Shown piece by piece: positions 34,746-45,213 of a DNA stretch of 49,754 nt. The first letter of the stretch is position 1, and each line of letters begins with the position of its first letter. Location of the stretch: assembly GCA_030463445.1 (NCBI GenBank), contig JAQGFW010029703.1, positions 1 through 49,754 on the forward strand, given 5' to 3'. Below the pieces are notes generated by a model that ran no database searches, had not been told where the DNA came from, and was given only the letters and a program-made list of their open reading frames with translations. This DNA is from Euplotes aediculatus. Its lineage: Eukaryota; Ciliophora; Spirotrichea; Euplotida; Euplotidae. The position numbers were made by a program, and so were the translations under genes.

Positions 34746-36542
34746 TTACTGCAAAGTCTCGACTGAACGTTGGATAAACTTCGTCAGGTCATTGCCCGAC
34801 AACATTCCTTGCGAAAGCAACGCCAAATCATAAAGCTGTTTTGCGAGGTTTTTATCATCGTTTTTGATGACTTTTCCAATCAACGCATGGTTGGCGTTTA
34901 CCACAATCGTTAGACCGAGGGGCATATCACCAAACATACCGGCTTGACCGCTGATGGCCTGCATGTCTTTCCAGCGACGCATAAATTCGGGCAATACAAT
35001 CGAAACTGGTAATTCATCCGTAGGCAATGCCTCAATCTGCACCATATTTGTACCCGCAAATTCTTTGAAGATACCTTCGGCTTTGGTTTTTTCGTCTTCG
35101 GTCAATACACTTTCAATTTTGATGTCTTTGTCAATCAATTTATCAAGTGTTTCCGAATCAACACGCTTGAAAGTAACCTTCTCTAATTTCGATTCGAGAG
35201 CATTGATAAAGTGTCCATCCAATACATCATCTAAAAGCAGAATGTCGTATTCACGCTTCTTAGCCGACTCAATATACGCATCTTGTTTGCCCTTGTCGTT
35301 GGCGTAGAGATAAACCGTTGTTTCGTTTTTATCAGTTTGGTTTGCTTTTACTTTTTCTTTGTACTCGTCGAATGTAAAGAGTTGATTATCAATATTTTTG
35401 AGGAGCGTAAAATCTTTGGCTCTGTCATAGAATTTATCGTCTGAGATGATTCCGTACTTGACAAAAAGACCGATGCTTTCCCATTTTTCTTCAAATGCTT
35501 TGCGGTCATTTTTGTAAAGTTCTGATAGTTTGTCGGCAACTTTTTTAGTAATGTGACTGTTGATTTTCTTCACGTTGCCATCGGCTTGCAGATAGCTTCT
35601 CGAAACGTTAAGCGGAATATCCGGCGAATCAATCACGCCGTGCAATAACTGTAAGAACTCTGGCACGACGTTCTTAACATCATCAGTGATAAAAACCTGG
35701 CGGCTGTATAATTGTATTTTTTCGCGATTGAGCTGAAAATCCTTTTTGATTTTCGGGAAATACAAAACACCAGTCAGATTAAACGGATAATCTACGTTGA
35801 GGTGAATCCAGAAAAGTGGGTCTTCGCCAAAAGGATAAAGTTCTTTGTAGAATTTGAGGTAATCTTCATCGGTCAAATCAGATGGTGATTTTGTCCAGAT
35901 AGGATTTGGATTATTGATTACATTACCATCAAATTCGATTTCGATTGGTAAGAATTTACCATATTTTTCGAGAATTTGCTTGATTCTGAAGCTATCTAAA
36001 AACTCAGCCGACTCTTCTGAAACGTGTAATACAATATCAGTTCCTCTCTCAGCTTTGTCCGAATCCGTGATTTCAAACTCTGTGCTACCATCACAAATCC
36101 AACGAGCGGCTGGTTCGTCTTTAAAATTTTTAGAGATAACTTCTACTTGGTCGGCAACCATAAACGCCGAATAAAACCCAAGACCAAACTGCCCGATGAT
36201 TTCTTTTGTATCGGTTTTTTCTTTGTATTTTTCTAAGAATTCTTTTGCTCCCGAAAATGCGATTTGGTTGATATATTTCTTGATTTCTTCTGCTGACATC
36301 CCAATCCCAGCATCCGAAATCGTGATGGTTTTTGCGTCTTTATCAACCGCAACTTTAATTTTAAGGTCGCCTAATTCGCCATTGAATTCACCAATCGAAG
36401 CTAACTTTTTAATCTTTTGTGTGGCATCTACCGCATTTGATACCAATTCACGAAGGAAAATTTCATTGTCCGAATACAAAAATTTCTTAATTATCGGAAA
36501 GATGTTCTCGGTATTAATCGAAATCGTACCTTTTTCTGCCAT
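34746..36542 (-). CDS. htpG: Molecular chaperone HtpG (Hsp90)
   Basis: A 598-residue Hsp90. The N-terminal GHKL ATPase domain has FLRELVSNAVDA with the ATP-binding Glu and Asn, DAGIGMSAEEI and GQFGLGFYSAFMV. The middle domain has YFPKIKKDFQLNREKIQLYSRQVFITDD and DSPDIPLNVSRSYLQ. The C-terminal dimerisation domain lacks the eukaryotic MEEVD tail, as expected in bacteria. It helps client proteins fold, especially under stress. It is a single-gene unit facing ligA across a 184-base divergent spacer. Confidence 0.96.
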   Translation of the reverse strand: MAEKGTISINTENIFPIIKKFLYSDNEIFLRELVSNAVDATQKIKKLASIGEFNGELGDLKIKVAVDKDAKTITISDAGIGMSAEEIKKYINQIAFSGAKEFLEKYKEKTDTKEIIGQFGLGFYSAFMVADQVEVISKNFKDEPAARWICDGSTEFEITDSDKAERGTDIVLHVSEESAEFLDSFRIKQILEKYGKFLPIEIEFDGNVINNPNPIWTKSPSDLTDEDYLKFYKELYPFGEDPLFWIHLNVDYPFNLTGVLYFPKIKKDFQLNREKIQLYSRQVFITDDVKNVVPEFLQLLHGVIDSPDIPLNVSRSYLQADGNVKKINSHITKKVADKLSELYKNDRKAFEEKWESIGLFVKYGIISDDKFYDRAKDFTLLKNIDNQLFTFDEYKEKVKANQTDKNETTVYLYANDKGKQDAYIESAKKREYDILLLDDVLDGHFINALESKLEKVTFKRVDSETLDKLIDKDIKIESVLTEDEKTKAEGIFKEFAGTNMVQIEALPTDELPVSIVLPEFMRRWKDMQAISGQAGMFGDMPLGLTIVVNANHALIGKVIKNDDKNLAKQLYDLALLSQGMLSGNDLTKFIQRSVETLQ

Positions 36543-36672
36543 AATTTTATGAATAATTAAATGATTTAGTACAAAAACCCCTATTTAGGACTTGGGGGGA
36601 TATTTTCAAAACTCATTCCATCATTTTAAAAACTGACAGATTGGCAGAAAATGTACGATGATTTTTTAAACC

Positions 36673-36699
36673 TTTGCCACACAAATTTCATTAAATTTG
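36673..36699 (+). promoter_or_regulatory. Likely ligA promoter
   Basis: TTTG (36673-36676) and TAAATTTG (36692-36699) resemble the Bacteroidota -33/-7 pair; the 15-base spacing is a little short. It lies 27 bases before the start codon. Confidence 0.4.
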
Positions 36700-36726
36700 C
36701 ATAAATGATAAACCCAAAATCTATCA

Positions 36727-38832
36727 ATGGACTTATTTACGCATTCGGCACAGGCTCAACGAATCAATGAATTAACCGATAAATTAAATTATTACAACAA
36801 CCGCTATTACCAAGATGCGATTTCGGAGATTTCGGACCAAGAATTCGATTTGATGCTCAAAGAACTCGAAAAATTGGAAGCCGAAAATCCACATTTAAAA
36901 CGTGCCGATTCGCCTACCCATCGAGTAGGAGGGACGATTACGAAAGCATTTAAGACCGTAGAGCATAAATATCCTATGCTCTCATTATCAAATACTTATA
37001 ATGAGCAAGATTTAATAGACTGGGACGAACGTATCAAAAAAGGATTGAACGGGCAAGCCTACGAATATATTTGTGAAATAAAATTTGATGGAATTTCGCT
37101 CTCGATGACCTACGAAAACGGTGTTTTGGTACGTGGCGTAACCCGTGGCGATGGCACAAAAGGCGACGACATCACGACCAACGTAAAGACAATTAGAACC
37201 CTTCCATTGCGGATTTCGGATTCGGGATTTGGGAATGAAAAAAATACTCAACTTGAAACTTTGAAACCTGAAACGCTAAACTTCGAGATTCGAGGTGAAG
37301 GTTTTATGCCAATAAGTTCGTTTGAGAGAATCAACCAAGAGCGTGAAGATATTGGCGAAACTCCGTTGGCAAATCCGAGAAATGCTGCGGCTGGAACTTT
37401 TAAAATGCAGGATTCGGGTGAGGTAGCTCGTCGTGGATTGGATTGTTATATTTATCAGTTTTTATCTGATGATGATACCATCAAAACGCACGAAGAAAGC
37501 CTTTTGATACTCAAAAAAGCAGGCTTTAATGTATCGCCTACGTGGCGTAAAGTGGTTGATATTCAAGGAGTTATTGATTATATAAACGAATGGTCTGATA
37601 AACGTCACAGCCTGCCATGTGCAACTGACGGAATTGTTGTAAAAATCAATGATTATGCCCAAAGAGAAGACTTGGGTTATACCTCAAAAAGCCCTCGCTG
37701 GGCGATTTCGTACAAATACAAAGCCGAGTCTAAATCTACTTTGTTGAAAAGCGTAACTTTCCAAGTCGGACGCACGGGAGCAGTTACGCCAGTCGCTGAA
37801 CTCGAACCAATCGAGTTGGCAATGACCACCGTAAAACGTGCGACACTTCACAACGCCGACGAAATTGTGCGGTTGGGGCTGCAAATTGGCGATTATGTAT
37901 TTGTAGAAAAAGCTGGCGAAATTATCCCGAAGATTACGGGAGTTGATAAAAGTAAACAGCCTGTTGCGACCGACCAAAAATTGGTTTTTCCGACAAATTG
38001 CCCTGCTTGCGGAACAGAATTGAAGCGAAACGAAGGTGAAGCAGTTACTTTTTGCTCGAATGAAAAAGGTTGCCCTCCGCAAATCAAAGGTAAAGTTGAA
38101 CATTTTATCCAGCGAAAAGCCATGAATATTGAAAGTCTTGGCGAAGGAAAATTGGAGTTACTTTTTGATAAAGGATTGGTGCGAAACACCGCCGATTTGT
38201 ACGATTTGAAATACGAACAATTGCTCGGACTCGAAAAAATTACGGTTGATGAAGAAACTGGCAAAGAACGCCGAGTTGGATTTAAAGAAAAAACGGTTCA
38301 GAATATTCTGGATGGTATTGAAAAATCAAAACAACAGCCTTTTGCAAAGGTATTATTCGGAATCGGGATTCGATTTGTAGGCGAAACAACTGCCGAAAAA
38401 TTAGCTGCCTATTTCAAGACAATGGATGCCCTACAAGTAGCTGATTTTGAGGCATTGCGAAGTGTTCCAGAAGTTGGTGAACGCATTGCACAAAGTGTTT
38501 TAGAATTCTTTAAAGAAGCTGATAATCAGGAGTTTGTGAATCGTCTAAAAGCGGCAGGTTTGCAGATGGAAGCTGAAAATATGGTGGTTGTGATGGAGGG
38601 AAATGCCCTCGAAGGCAAGACATTTTTATATACGGGTACATTTGAGAATTTTAGCCGTGAAGAACTCGAATCCAAAATTGAAGCCAATGGTGGCAAACTC
38701 GTCAGCGGTGTTTCTAAAAAGTTGGATTTCTTGATTGTGGGCGAAGGTGCGGGGCCTTCAAAACTCCAAAAAGCTCAGCAATTAGGTGTAAAGATGATTA
38801 ACGAGTCAGAGTTTATTATGCTTTTAAATTAA
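36727..38832 (+). CDS. ligA: NAD-dependent DNA ligase LigA
   Basis: A 701-residue ligase with all usual parts: the NAD-binding Ia domain (YYNNRYYQDAISEISDQEFD), adenylation motif KFDG at 119-122 with Lys119 the AMP-linked residue, an OB domain, a four-Cys zinc finger (CPACGTEL ... FCSNEKGCPP, about 419-445), helix-hairpin-helix repeats, and a C-terminal BRCT domain (about 620-701). It seals nicks in replication and repair. A stretch rich in Asn/Thr/Leu near 170-180 (NEKNTQLETLKPETL) looks like a small lineage-specific insertion. Confidence 0.97.
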   Translation: MDLFTHSAQAQRINELTDKLNYYNNRYYQDAISEISDQEFDLMLKELEKLEAENPHLKRADSPTHRVGGTITKAFKTVEHKYPMLSLSNTYNEQDLIDWDERIKKGLNGQAYEYICEIKFDGISLSMTYENGVLVRGVTRGDGTKGDDITTNVKTIRTLPLRISDSGFGNEKNTQLETLKPETLNFEIRGEGFMPISSFERINQEREDIGETPLANPRNAAAGTFKMQDSGEVARRGLDCYIYQFLSDDDTIKTHEESLLILKKAGFNVSPTWRKVVDIQGVIDYINEWSDKRHSLPCATDGIVVKINDYAQREDLGYTSKSPRWAISYKYKAESKSTLLKSVTFQVGRTGAVTPVAELEPIELAMTTVKRATLHNADEIVRLGLQIGDYVFVEKAGEIIPKITGVDKSKQPVATDQKLVFPTNCPACGTELKRNEGEAVTFCSNEKGCPPQIKGKVEHFIQRKAMNIESLGEGKLELLFDKGLVRNTADLYDLKYEQLLGLEKITVDEETGKERRVGFKEKTVQNILDGIEKSKQQPFAKVLFGIGIRFVGETTAEKLAAYFKTMDALQVADFEALRSVPEVGERIAQSVLEFFKEADNQEFVNRLKAAGLQMEAENMVVVMEGNALEGKTFLYTGTFENFSREELESKIEANGGKLVSGVSKKLDFLIVGEGAGPSKLQKAQQLGVKMINESEFIMLLN

Positions 38833-38862
38833 TTCCATAGAATCATTGACAAAAAATACAAA

Positions 38863-40095
38863 ATGAGAAAACTTTTCATCTTACTCCTTTTCTATTCATT
38901 CACGATTTATGCCCAAAAAGAAGCCAAATCTTATGTTGTGATGGTTTCTTTTGATGGATTTCGATACGATTATGTAAACAAATATCCAACCCCCAATTTT
39001 AAGAAATTTATCAAAAAAGGTGCTGCCGCCGAGATGATGTTGCCGTCTTTTCCGAGTAAGACTTTCCCGAATCACTACACGCTCGTAACGGGTCTGTACC
39101 CTGGCAATCATGGCTTGGTAGATAATACTTCTTATGACAAAGAACGAGATACATTCTATTCGATTCGCCAAAGAAATAAAGTAGAAGACCCTTATTATTA
39201 CGGAGGATTGCCGATTTGGCAATTGGCACAACAAAACGGAATGAAATCGGCTTCGTATTTTTGGGTAGGCTCCGAGGCTCCGATTGGTGGAAAACTCCCC
39301 GATTATTACCACCGATTCGATGATACTGTACCACACAAAAAGCGTGTTCAGGCGGTTTTTGATTGGTTGAATTTACCCGAAGCCGAGCGTCCACGAATCA
39401 TCACAATTTATTTCTCGATGGTGGATACACAAGGCCACGAGGTTGGACCAAACGGACAAAAAACCAAAGAAGCCGTCATGGAAGCCGATACGCTGGTAGG
39501 AATGCTCATGGATGGCCTCAAAAAGATTGATTTACCCGTAAACGTAATCTTGACTGCCGACCACGGAATGTACGAAATGCAGAACAAACCAGAGTATTTT
39601 ATTTATCAAGAAGATTTGGTTGCGGGGCTTTCAAAAGATGATTTATTGTTTGTCAATAACAGTACGCACGCCAATATTTTTATTAAGAATAAAGCAAAAG
39701 AAGATGAGATTTATAATGCAATTAAGGCTAAAGAATCGCATTTCAAGATTTACAAAAAAGCCGATATTCCGGCCAATCTGCATTTCAATCAGCATCAACG
39801 AATCGGCGATTTGTTTTTTGTGGTAGAGGCGGGTTACAGCATTTATTCTAAAGAAATGATGACAAAAAGACCCGAAACTCGTAGTGTTTGGGGTGTTCAT
39901 GGATTTGACCCTTACACAACGCCCGAAATGGGAGCGATTTTCTACGCACAAGGGCCAGATATTAAGAAAAAAGCTAAAATCAAAACCTTCGAAAATATCC
40001 ACGTCTATCCGTTGGTTGCCAAACTTCTCGGTATCGAAAAGTTGCCCAAAATTGATGGAGATTTGAAGGTTTTAGAAGGAATAATTAAAAAATAA
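38863..40095 (+). CDS. Ectonucleotide pyrophosphatase/phosphodiesterase (alkaline phosphatase superfamily)
   Basis: A 410-residue protein with a signal peptide (MRKLFILLLFYSFTIYAQ). Metal-binding Asp31 lies in VSFDGFRYDY and the catalytic Thr67 in FPSKTFPNHYTLVTGLYP; later ligands are in YFSMVDTQGHEVGPNG and LTADHGM, and His near 346 in GVHGFDP. This is the pattern of NPP enzymes, which hydrolyse phosphodiester or pyrophosphate bonds of nucleotides or lipids in the periplasm. It is followed after 10 bases by an SGNH hydrolase gene, so the two probably form an operon. Confidence 0.9.
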   Translation: MRKLFILLLFYSFTIYAQKEAKSYVVMVSFDGFRYDYVNKYPTPNFKKFIKKGAAAEMMLPSFPSKTFPNHYTLVTGLYPGNHGLVDNTSYDKERDTFYSIRQRNKVEDPYYYGGLPIWQLAQQNGMKSASYFWVGSEAPIGGKLPDYYHRFDDTVPHKKRVQAVFDWLNLPEAERPRIITIYFSMVDTQGHEVGPNGQKTKEAVMEADTLVGMLMDGLKKIDLPVNVILTADHGMYEMQNKPEYFIYQEDLVAGLSKDDLLFVNNSTHANIFIKNKAKEDEIYNAIKAKESHFKIYKKADIPANLHFNQHQRIGDLFFVVEAGYSIYSKEMMTKRPETRSVWGVHGFDPYTTPEMGAIFYAQGPDIKKKAKIKTFENIHVYPLVAKLLGIEKLPKIDGDLKVLEGIIKK

Positions 40096-40105
40096 ATCTA
40101 ACGAA

Positions 40106-40783
40106 ATGAAATACCTATTTTTTGTTTTTTGTGCCGTTGCTTTTTCTTGTCAATCACAAAATATTGATTTTCCCACAAGAGGATTGTCCTATCTGGCCCT
40201 TGGCGATAGCTATACCATTGGCGAAAGTGTCGAAGAATCTCAGCGTTATCCAGTGCAGTTGGCTGCCGAACTCAACAAAAACGGGATTGCGGTTATTGCT
40301 CCAAAAATTATTGCTAAAACTGGTTGGACAACCGATGAACTCAAAGCAGGTATTGAGCGGGCTAATATTCAAGGTAAAACCTACGATATGGTTTCGCTTT
40401 TGATTGGTGTCAATAACCAATATCGAGGTCGTGATGCCGAGCAATACCGTAAAGAATTTATCGGTTTATTGAATGATGCCATCGCTTTTGCAGGAGGTAA
40501 AACAAGTCGAATTTTTGTGGTTTCGATTCCAGATTGGGGTGTTACGCCATTTGGTAAAAAATCTGGAAGAACGACGGTTTCAAAAGAAATAGATTTATTT
40601 AATACCATAAACAAAGAGGAAACACTCCGAAAAGGGATTTTGTACGTTGATATTACACCGATTTCGAGAGTTGCCGATACTGATATTTCGTTGGTCGCCG
40701 AAGATGGGCTGCATCCTTCGGGCAAAATGTATCAGCAATGGACTGAGAAGATTTTGCCTGAGATTAGCAAGAATTTGAAATAA
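40106..40783 (+). CDS. SGNH/GDSL hydrolase lipoprotein
   Basis: A 225-residue protein with lipobox VAFSC (Cys15). Block I is ALGDSYTIGE with the nucleophile Ser35, an Asn-containing block III is LLIGVNNQYRG (about 94-104), and the catalytic Asp-His is in EDGLHPSGKMY near 205-215. It should be a membrane-anchored esterase or deacetylase in the periplasm or outer membrane. The substrate is unknown. Confidence 0.87.
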   Translation: MKYLFFVFCAVAFSCQSQNIDFPTRGLSYLALGDSYTIGESVEESQRYPVQLAAELNKNGIAVIAPKIIAKTGWTTDELKAGIERANIQGKTYDMVSLLIGVNNQYRGRDAEQYRKEFIGLLNDAIAFAGGKTSRIFVVSIPDWGVTPFGKKSGRTTVSKEIDLFNTINKEETLRKGILYVDITPISRVADTDISLVAEDGLHPSGKMYQQWTEKILPEISKNLK

Positions 40784-40853
40784 ATCATGCGTTGGTTATG
40801 ATTTTTTTACAATGAATTACCAGCGAATGACAACCAAATGACAATTGAATTTT

Positions 40854-42122
40854 ATGCCCAATCTTCATCAAAAAGCCATAGAATTAGATAAAAAAGACCC
40901 TTTAGCCCATTTTAGAGGACGATTTACGCACGACGAAACCATCTATTTGGATGGGAATTCGCTGGGTAAATTGCCCAAACAGACTCCCGAAATAGTTGCC
41001 GAAGTGGTAAATTATCAATGGGGAAACCGAATGATTAGAAGCTGGAACGAGCATTGGATTGATTTGCCCAATAAGGTTTCGGCTCAGATTGCCAAAATCA
41101 TCGGAGCGAACGCCGATGAGGTTTTTGTGGGAGATTCTACGTCGGTCAATCTTTACAAATTGGCTTTTGCGGCTTTGAGTTTTAATTCATCGAAAAATAA
41201 AATCATTACTGATTCGCTTAATTTTCCGACCGATTTATACATCCTGCAAGGCTTGGTACAAAATCAATTCAAAAATCATCGAATCGAAATTATCGAAAGT
41301 AAGGATAATATTATGATTGATGAAGATGAATTGATACAAAAAATTGATTCAGATACAGCCTTCGTTACGCTCAGCCACGTGCTGTACAAGAGTGCATTTA
41401 TGTACGATATGAAGCGTATCAATGATGCGGCTCATAAGCATAACTCATTGGTAATATGGGATTTAAGTCACGCAGCGGGAGCGGTCGAAGTCAACCTAAA
41501 TGATACCGATGCCGATATGGCGGTTGGCTGTACCTACAAATACCTCAACGGCGGGCCGGGTTCGCCAGCGTTTTTGTACGTCCGTCGAGATTTGCAAGAC
41601 AAATTAATCAACCCAATTTGGGGCTGGTTTAGCCACAAAAAACCTTTTGATTTTGGAGCAGATTTTACGCCTAACGATGGTATTCAGCGGTTTGCCGTTG
41701 GCACGCCTTCGGTACTTTCATTGGCCGCTACGCAAGTTGGTTTAGCTATTACAAACGAGGCCGGAATGTCGAATCTCCGCCAAAAAAGCATTGCTCAAAG
41801 TAGTTTTTTGATTGATTTGATTGAACAATATTTGATTCCACTCGGATTCACGATTGCTTCACCGCTCAATCCCGAAAAAAGAGGTTCTCATATCTCGATT
41901 CAGCATCCCGAAGGATACCGAATCAATCGGGCTATGATTGAGCCAAAAGATGGTTCGCCAAGTATCATTCCCGATTTTAGACCGCCTAATAACATCCGTT
42001 TAGGAATTGCCCCGCTTTATAATACTTTTGAAGAATTATACCATTCGGTTATCAGAATCAAGAAAATTGTAGAAACCGAAGAGTACAAAACTTTTAGTGT
42101 AGAAAGATTAAATGTAACCTAA
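40854..42122 (+). CDS. kynU: Kynureninase
   Basis: A 422-residue PLP enzyme of fold type I. YLDGNSLGKLPKQT near 32-46, GDSTSVNLYKLAF, DLSHAAGAVEV and CTYKYLNGGPGSPAFLYV carry the family signatures; Lys229 is the PLP lysine. It splits kynurenine (or 3-hydroxykynurenine) to anthranilate (or 3-hydroxyanthranilate) and alanine in tryptophan breakdown. No other kynurenine-pathway gene lies nearby. A TTG three codons upstream is in frame, but the ATG at 40854 is preferred. Confidence 0.94.
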   Translation: MPNLHQKAIELDKKDPLAHFRGRFTHDETIYLDGNSLGKLPKQTPEIVAEVVNYQWGNRMIRSWNEHWIDLPNKVSAQIAKIIGANADEVFVGDSTSVNLYKLAFAALSFNSSKNKIITDSLNFPTDLYILQGLVQNQFKNHRIEIIESKDNIMIDEDELIQKIDSDTAFVTLSHVLYKSAFMYDMKRINDAAHKHNSLVIWDLSHAAGAVEVNLNDTDADMAVGCTYKYLNGGPGSPAFLYVRRDLQDKLINPIWGWFSHKKPFDFGADFTPNDGIQRFAVGTPSVLSLAATQVGLAITNEAGMSNLRQKSIAQSSFLIDLIEQYLIPLGFTIASPLNPEKRGSHISIQHPEGYRINRAMIEPKDGSPSIIPDFRPPNNIRLGIAPLYNTFEELYHSVIRIKKIVETEEYKTFSVERLNVT

Positions 42123-42183
42123 ATTTTTGTGTGCAGGATTGTGCCAATAGCGGCCAATCCAGCACACACGTCTGCTACTCATT

Positions 42184-43671
42184 TTACAGCATTCTCAACA
42201 ACACTCCGTTAGTCCAGCCAAAGCCGTCTTGGTTTGGGTACTCACCTCCACCAGCTCCGATATTTTGGTTATTTACATTATACTTTTCTGTCATTTTGCC
42301 CGATTCGGCATATACCTTCAAATTAAGATTTACCCACCGTTTTTTTATCTCATTGGCAAGGTCGGTGAAGCCGTAGTTCATAAGTCCTCGGTACGAAATC
42401 CACTGCAAAGGAGCCCAGCCGTTGGGAGCATCCCATTGTTGTTCGGTAAATTGTAAAGTCGTTAGTAAACCTCCCGATTTTAAAAATTTATCTTCTAAGA
42501 TTTGGGCAATTTGCTTGGCTTGTTCGCTGGTTGCGATTCCAAAAAACAACGAATAACAAGCCCCTAAATGATAAGAGTCAGTCTGAGATTTTGCTACGAA
42601 ATCGTAATCGAAAAAGAAGCCTTTTTCTTCATTCCAGCAGTATTCAATAATAATTTCTTTGCGTTTTTGTGCCAATTCTTCAAACCTATTCGATTCCGAA
42701 TCTTCACTTTTGAGCAGATATGCTTTGGCTAATGTTTTTTCGAGATTATATAATAAACAGTTCAAATCTACGGGTATAATATCAGTCGTGTGAATGCTCT
42801 CAAATTTGTCGGGTTCTTTAAACCAACGACTGCTAAAATCCCAGCCCGACTCGGCTGCGGCTCTCAGGTGTCTGAAAAGATTTGCCGAATTTTGCCCTGA
42901 AATATGCGAAAGCTCTACGTCTTCACGGTAAGATTCGGGTCTTGGGGTATCGTTGGCATCCCAAAAACGATTCAAGATTTCTCCGTCTCCCAACTTTACT
43001 ACTCGATTAATTGCGGTTTGATTTTTAGATAATTCATCAACGCCATTCATCCAAAAATTATATTCGATTTCGAGTTGGGGCAAATATTTTAAGAAAACGC
43101 TTTCGCCCAAATGATGACTCAGAATCTCTATCATGAGTGCAAAAAACGGCGGCTGCGAACGCCCAATGTAATAAGTTCGATTGCCGTTTGGAATATGCCC
43201 GATTTGATTCAACAAATACGAAAAATTATCAATCATATTCTGAATCAAATCATACCGCCCCGAGACCTCCAGCCCAAGCATCGTAAAATAGCTATCCCAG
43301 TAATACACCTCTCTGAATCGCCCACCCGGCACTACATAAGGGTACGGCAACTGAATCAACGAAGAAGCCTCTTGTCGGGGCTGACGAGTAAGTACATCCC
43401 AGAGTTCTTCGAGGTGCTCTTTTGCCGATTTTTGGGTATCGCTCACATAAGATAATTCGTAGCCCTGCGGCAAGCTAAAATGCTCAAAAACAAACGTTTT
43501 TAGGTCGAAATCTGGCTTAGTTTTTTGATTTTTGAATAATTCAATAATTTCATCTAATGGGCGGTTCGGGATACAATCAGGAAATGTTTTGTTGTCTTCA
43601 AAAACACTCTGTAATTGTACAACCTCAAACAACTCACCCATTTGATGTAGGTATTTTGCAGTTGTACTCAT
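42184..43671 (-). CDS. treF: Trehalase (glycoside hydrolase family 37)
   Basis: A 495-residue enzyme with both trehalase signatures: PGGRFREVYYWDSYF near 112-126 and QWDAPNGWAPLQW near 446-458, plus NGNRTYYIGRSQPP and the acidic region DVELSHISGQN. It lacks a signal peptide, so it is probably cytoplasmic, splitting trehalose to two glucose. The MFS transporter gene directly upstream on the same strand (124-base spacer) and the divergent AraC gene beyond it suggest an uptake and use unit. Confidence 0.93.
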   Translation of the reverse strand: MSTTAKYLHQMGELFEVVQLQSVFEDNKTFPDCIPNRPLDEIIELFKNQKTKPDFDLKTFVFEHFSLPQGYELSYVSDTQKSAKEHLEELWDVLTRQPRQEASSLIQLPYPYVVPGGRFREVYYWDSYFTMLGLEVSGRYDLIQNMIDNFSYLLNQIGHIPNGNRTYYIGRSQPPFFALMIEILSHHLGESVFLKYLPQLEIEYNFWMNGVDELSKNQTAINRVVKLGDGEILNRFWDANDTPRPESYREDVELSHISGQNSANLFRHLRAAAESGWDFSSRWFKEPDKFESIHTTDIIPVDLNCLLYNLEKTLAKAYLLKSEDSESNRFEELAQKRKEIIIEYCWNEEKGFFFDYDFVAKSQTDSYHLGACYSLFFGIATSEQAKQIAQILEDKFLKSGGLLTTLQFTEQQWDAPNGWAPLQWISYRGLMNYGFTDLANEIKKRWVNLNLKVYAESGKMTEKYNVNNQNIGAGGGEYPNQDGFGWTNGVLLRML

Positions 43672-43794
43672 TTTTATAAATCATAGGTTATCACATGAAA
43701 TTTATAAGTTTTTCTCTTTTGGGTAGAAAAAAAGTGGTTATGTGATGGGTTAAGTTAATGATTATCTGAAATTTATTCACTCATTTACTAAATT

Positions 43795-45048
43795 TCAAAG
43801 CCCTCCGCTGGTATCAAGCTCAACTTTAGTATTTGATTTTTTGATGATTCGATTCAATATCAAAAGACAAACTATCAGAATCACGAGCGGAATCAACGAG
43901 AAATAGAATGCTTTACTACCGCCGACGTTCTGAAATAAATAACCAACTAATCTCGAACCGAGCGTTCCGCCGATTGCCGAGAAAAACACCAAAAGCGAAG
44001 CCATCGGGCTGTGAAAAATCTTCTCGGTTCCGCTCAAAACAATCGAATTGACCAACGGATAAATCGGAGCCAAAAAGAATCCAATCAAAGGAAAAACGTA
44101 GGCAATCACAGGTACATCTGCCAATGAATTTATCTCGGTAACTTGCAAATTATCGGTTTTGGGTAATACGATAAGTACCATCAAAGCAGCCCCAACCAAA
44201 CAAGCCAAGAGAATCGTTAGCCAGTGGATTTTCTTTATCAGAATCGAAGAAACATAACGCCCGCCAGCGATTGAAAGCATCAAGATTACGGCCATCGAAA
44301 CCGACATCTTTTCGGGTAGATGAAGCACTTTTTCGTTGAATGTTGGTAGCCAGCTCATGATTCCCTGCTCGGTCATTACGTACATAAATGCCGCAATCGC
44401 AAAGACCAAAACCAACGGGCGTTTAAGCAAGCCAATCATCTGTTTGAAATCGTCGCTGAGATTAGTACCGGGAATATCGTATTGGAGTTTGCCAAAATCA
44501 GAAAATAGTAAAAATATAAATGAAAGAGCTATTAACCCAGCCACAACTAAATAGACATTGAGCCAAGCGTTGGGGTCGGTATCGCTATAAAAAAGCGGAA
44601 AACTGACAAATGCTACGGCAATTCCAATCATAAAAAAGCTCTCGATAGCACTCAAAAGCCCTTTGTGTTCTTTGTCGTCATCAACCAAAAGACCTATCAA
44701 CGAATACACCGAAACTTTGATAACCGCAAAGGAGATTCCGACGCACGCAAAAAGAATTCTGACCGCCGTAAACGAATTGCCAAAATACATTTGCAAACAC
44801 CCTAAAAATACCAAAGCAAGCGAAATCAACATTCCCTTTTTGTAGCCTAATCGGGGTAAAAATGAGCCTACCAAAAACGAAACAAAGGCGATGGAAAGGT
44901 CTTTGAAGGCTTCGAGCGAACTCGCTGACAGTTCGTCAACGCCGTAAGTATTAATTGATTTTTGGATGAGGATTCCGACACTATTGAGCAAAATCGCAAA
45001 AACGAAGTAATTGAGAAAAAGCGAGGCTTTGATTTTCCAGTTTTTCAT
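43795..45048 (-). CDS. MFS transporter, possibly for trehalose or related sugar
   Basis: A 417-residue protein with 12 hydrophobic helices. RLGYKKGMLISL at about 65-76 matches the MFS loop 2-3 region, in a FucP-like rather than sugar-porter style. It is followed by trehalase on the same strand and is divergent from an AraC regulator whose spacer carries several dyads. A sugar substrate is inferred from that context only. Confidence 0.8.
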   Translation of the reverse strand: MKNWKIKASLFLNYFVFAILLNSVGILIQKSINTYGVDELSASSLEAFKDLSIAFVSFLVGSFLPRLGYKKGMLISLALVFLGCLQMYFGNSFTAVRILFACVGISFAVIKVSVYSLIGLLVDDDKEHKGLLSAIESFFMIGIAVAFVSFPLFYSDTDPNAWLNVYLVVAGLIALSFIFLLFSDFGKLQYDIPGTNLSDDFKQMIGLLKRPLVLVFAIAAFMYVMTEQGIMSWLPTFNEKVLHLPEKMSVSMAVILMLSIAGGRYVSSILIKKIHWLTILLACLVGAALMVLIVLPKTDNLQVTEINSLADVPVIAYVFPLIGFFLAPIYPLVNSIVLSGTEKIFHSPMASLLVFFSAIGGTLGSRLVGYLFQNVGGSKAFYFSLIPLVILIVCLLILNRIIKKSNTKVELDTSGGL

Positions 45049-45213
45049 AGTCGAGAATAGGTTTTTAGGGTTTTGTTGTTATATGCAAAAAAAGCGAGCA
45101 AACGCCCGCCATTTTGACTCATCATAGGTCTATTTTCTTTTCGATTTTAAACTAATTCTATGAAACTAAAACTACATGACAAATTTCAAGACTTTATCAA
45201 AAAAAAAGTACAG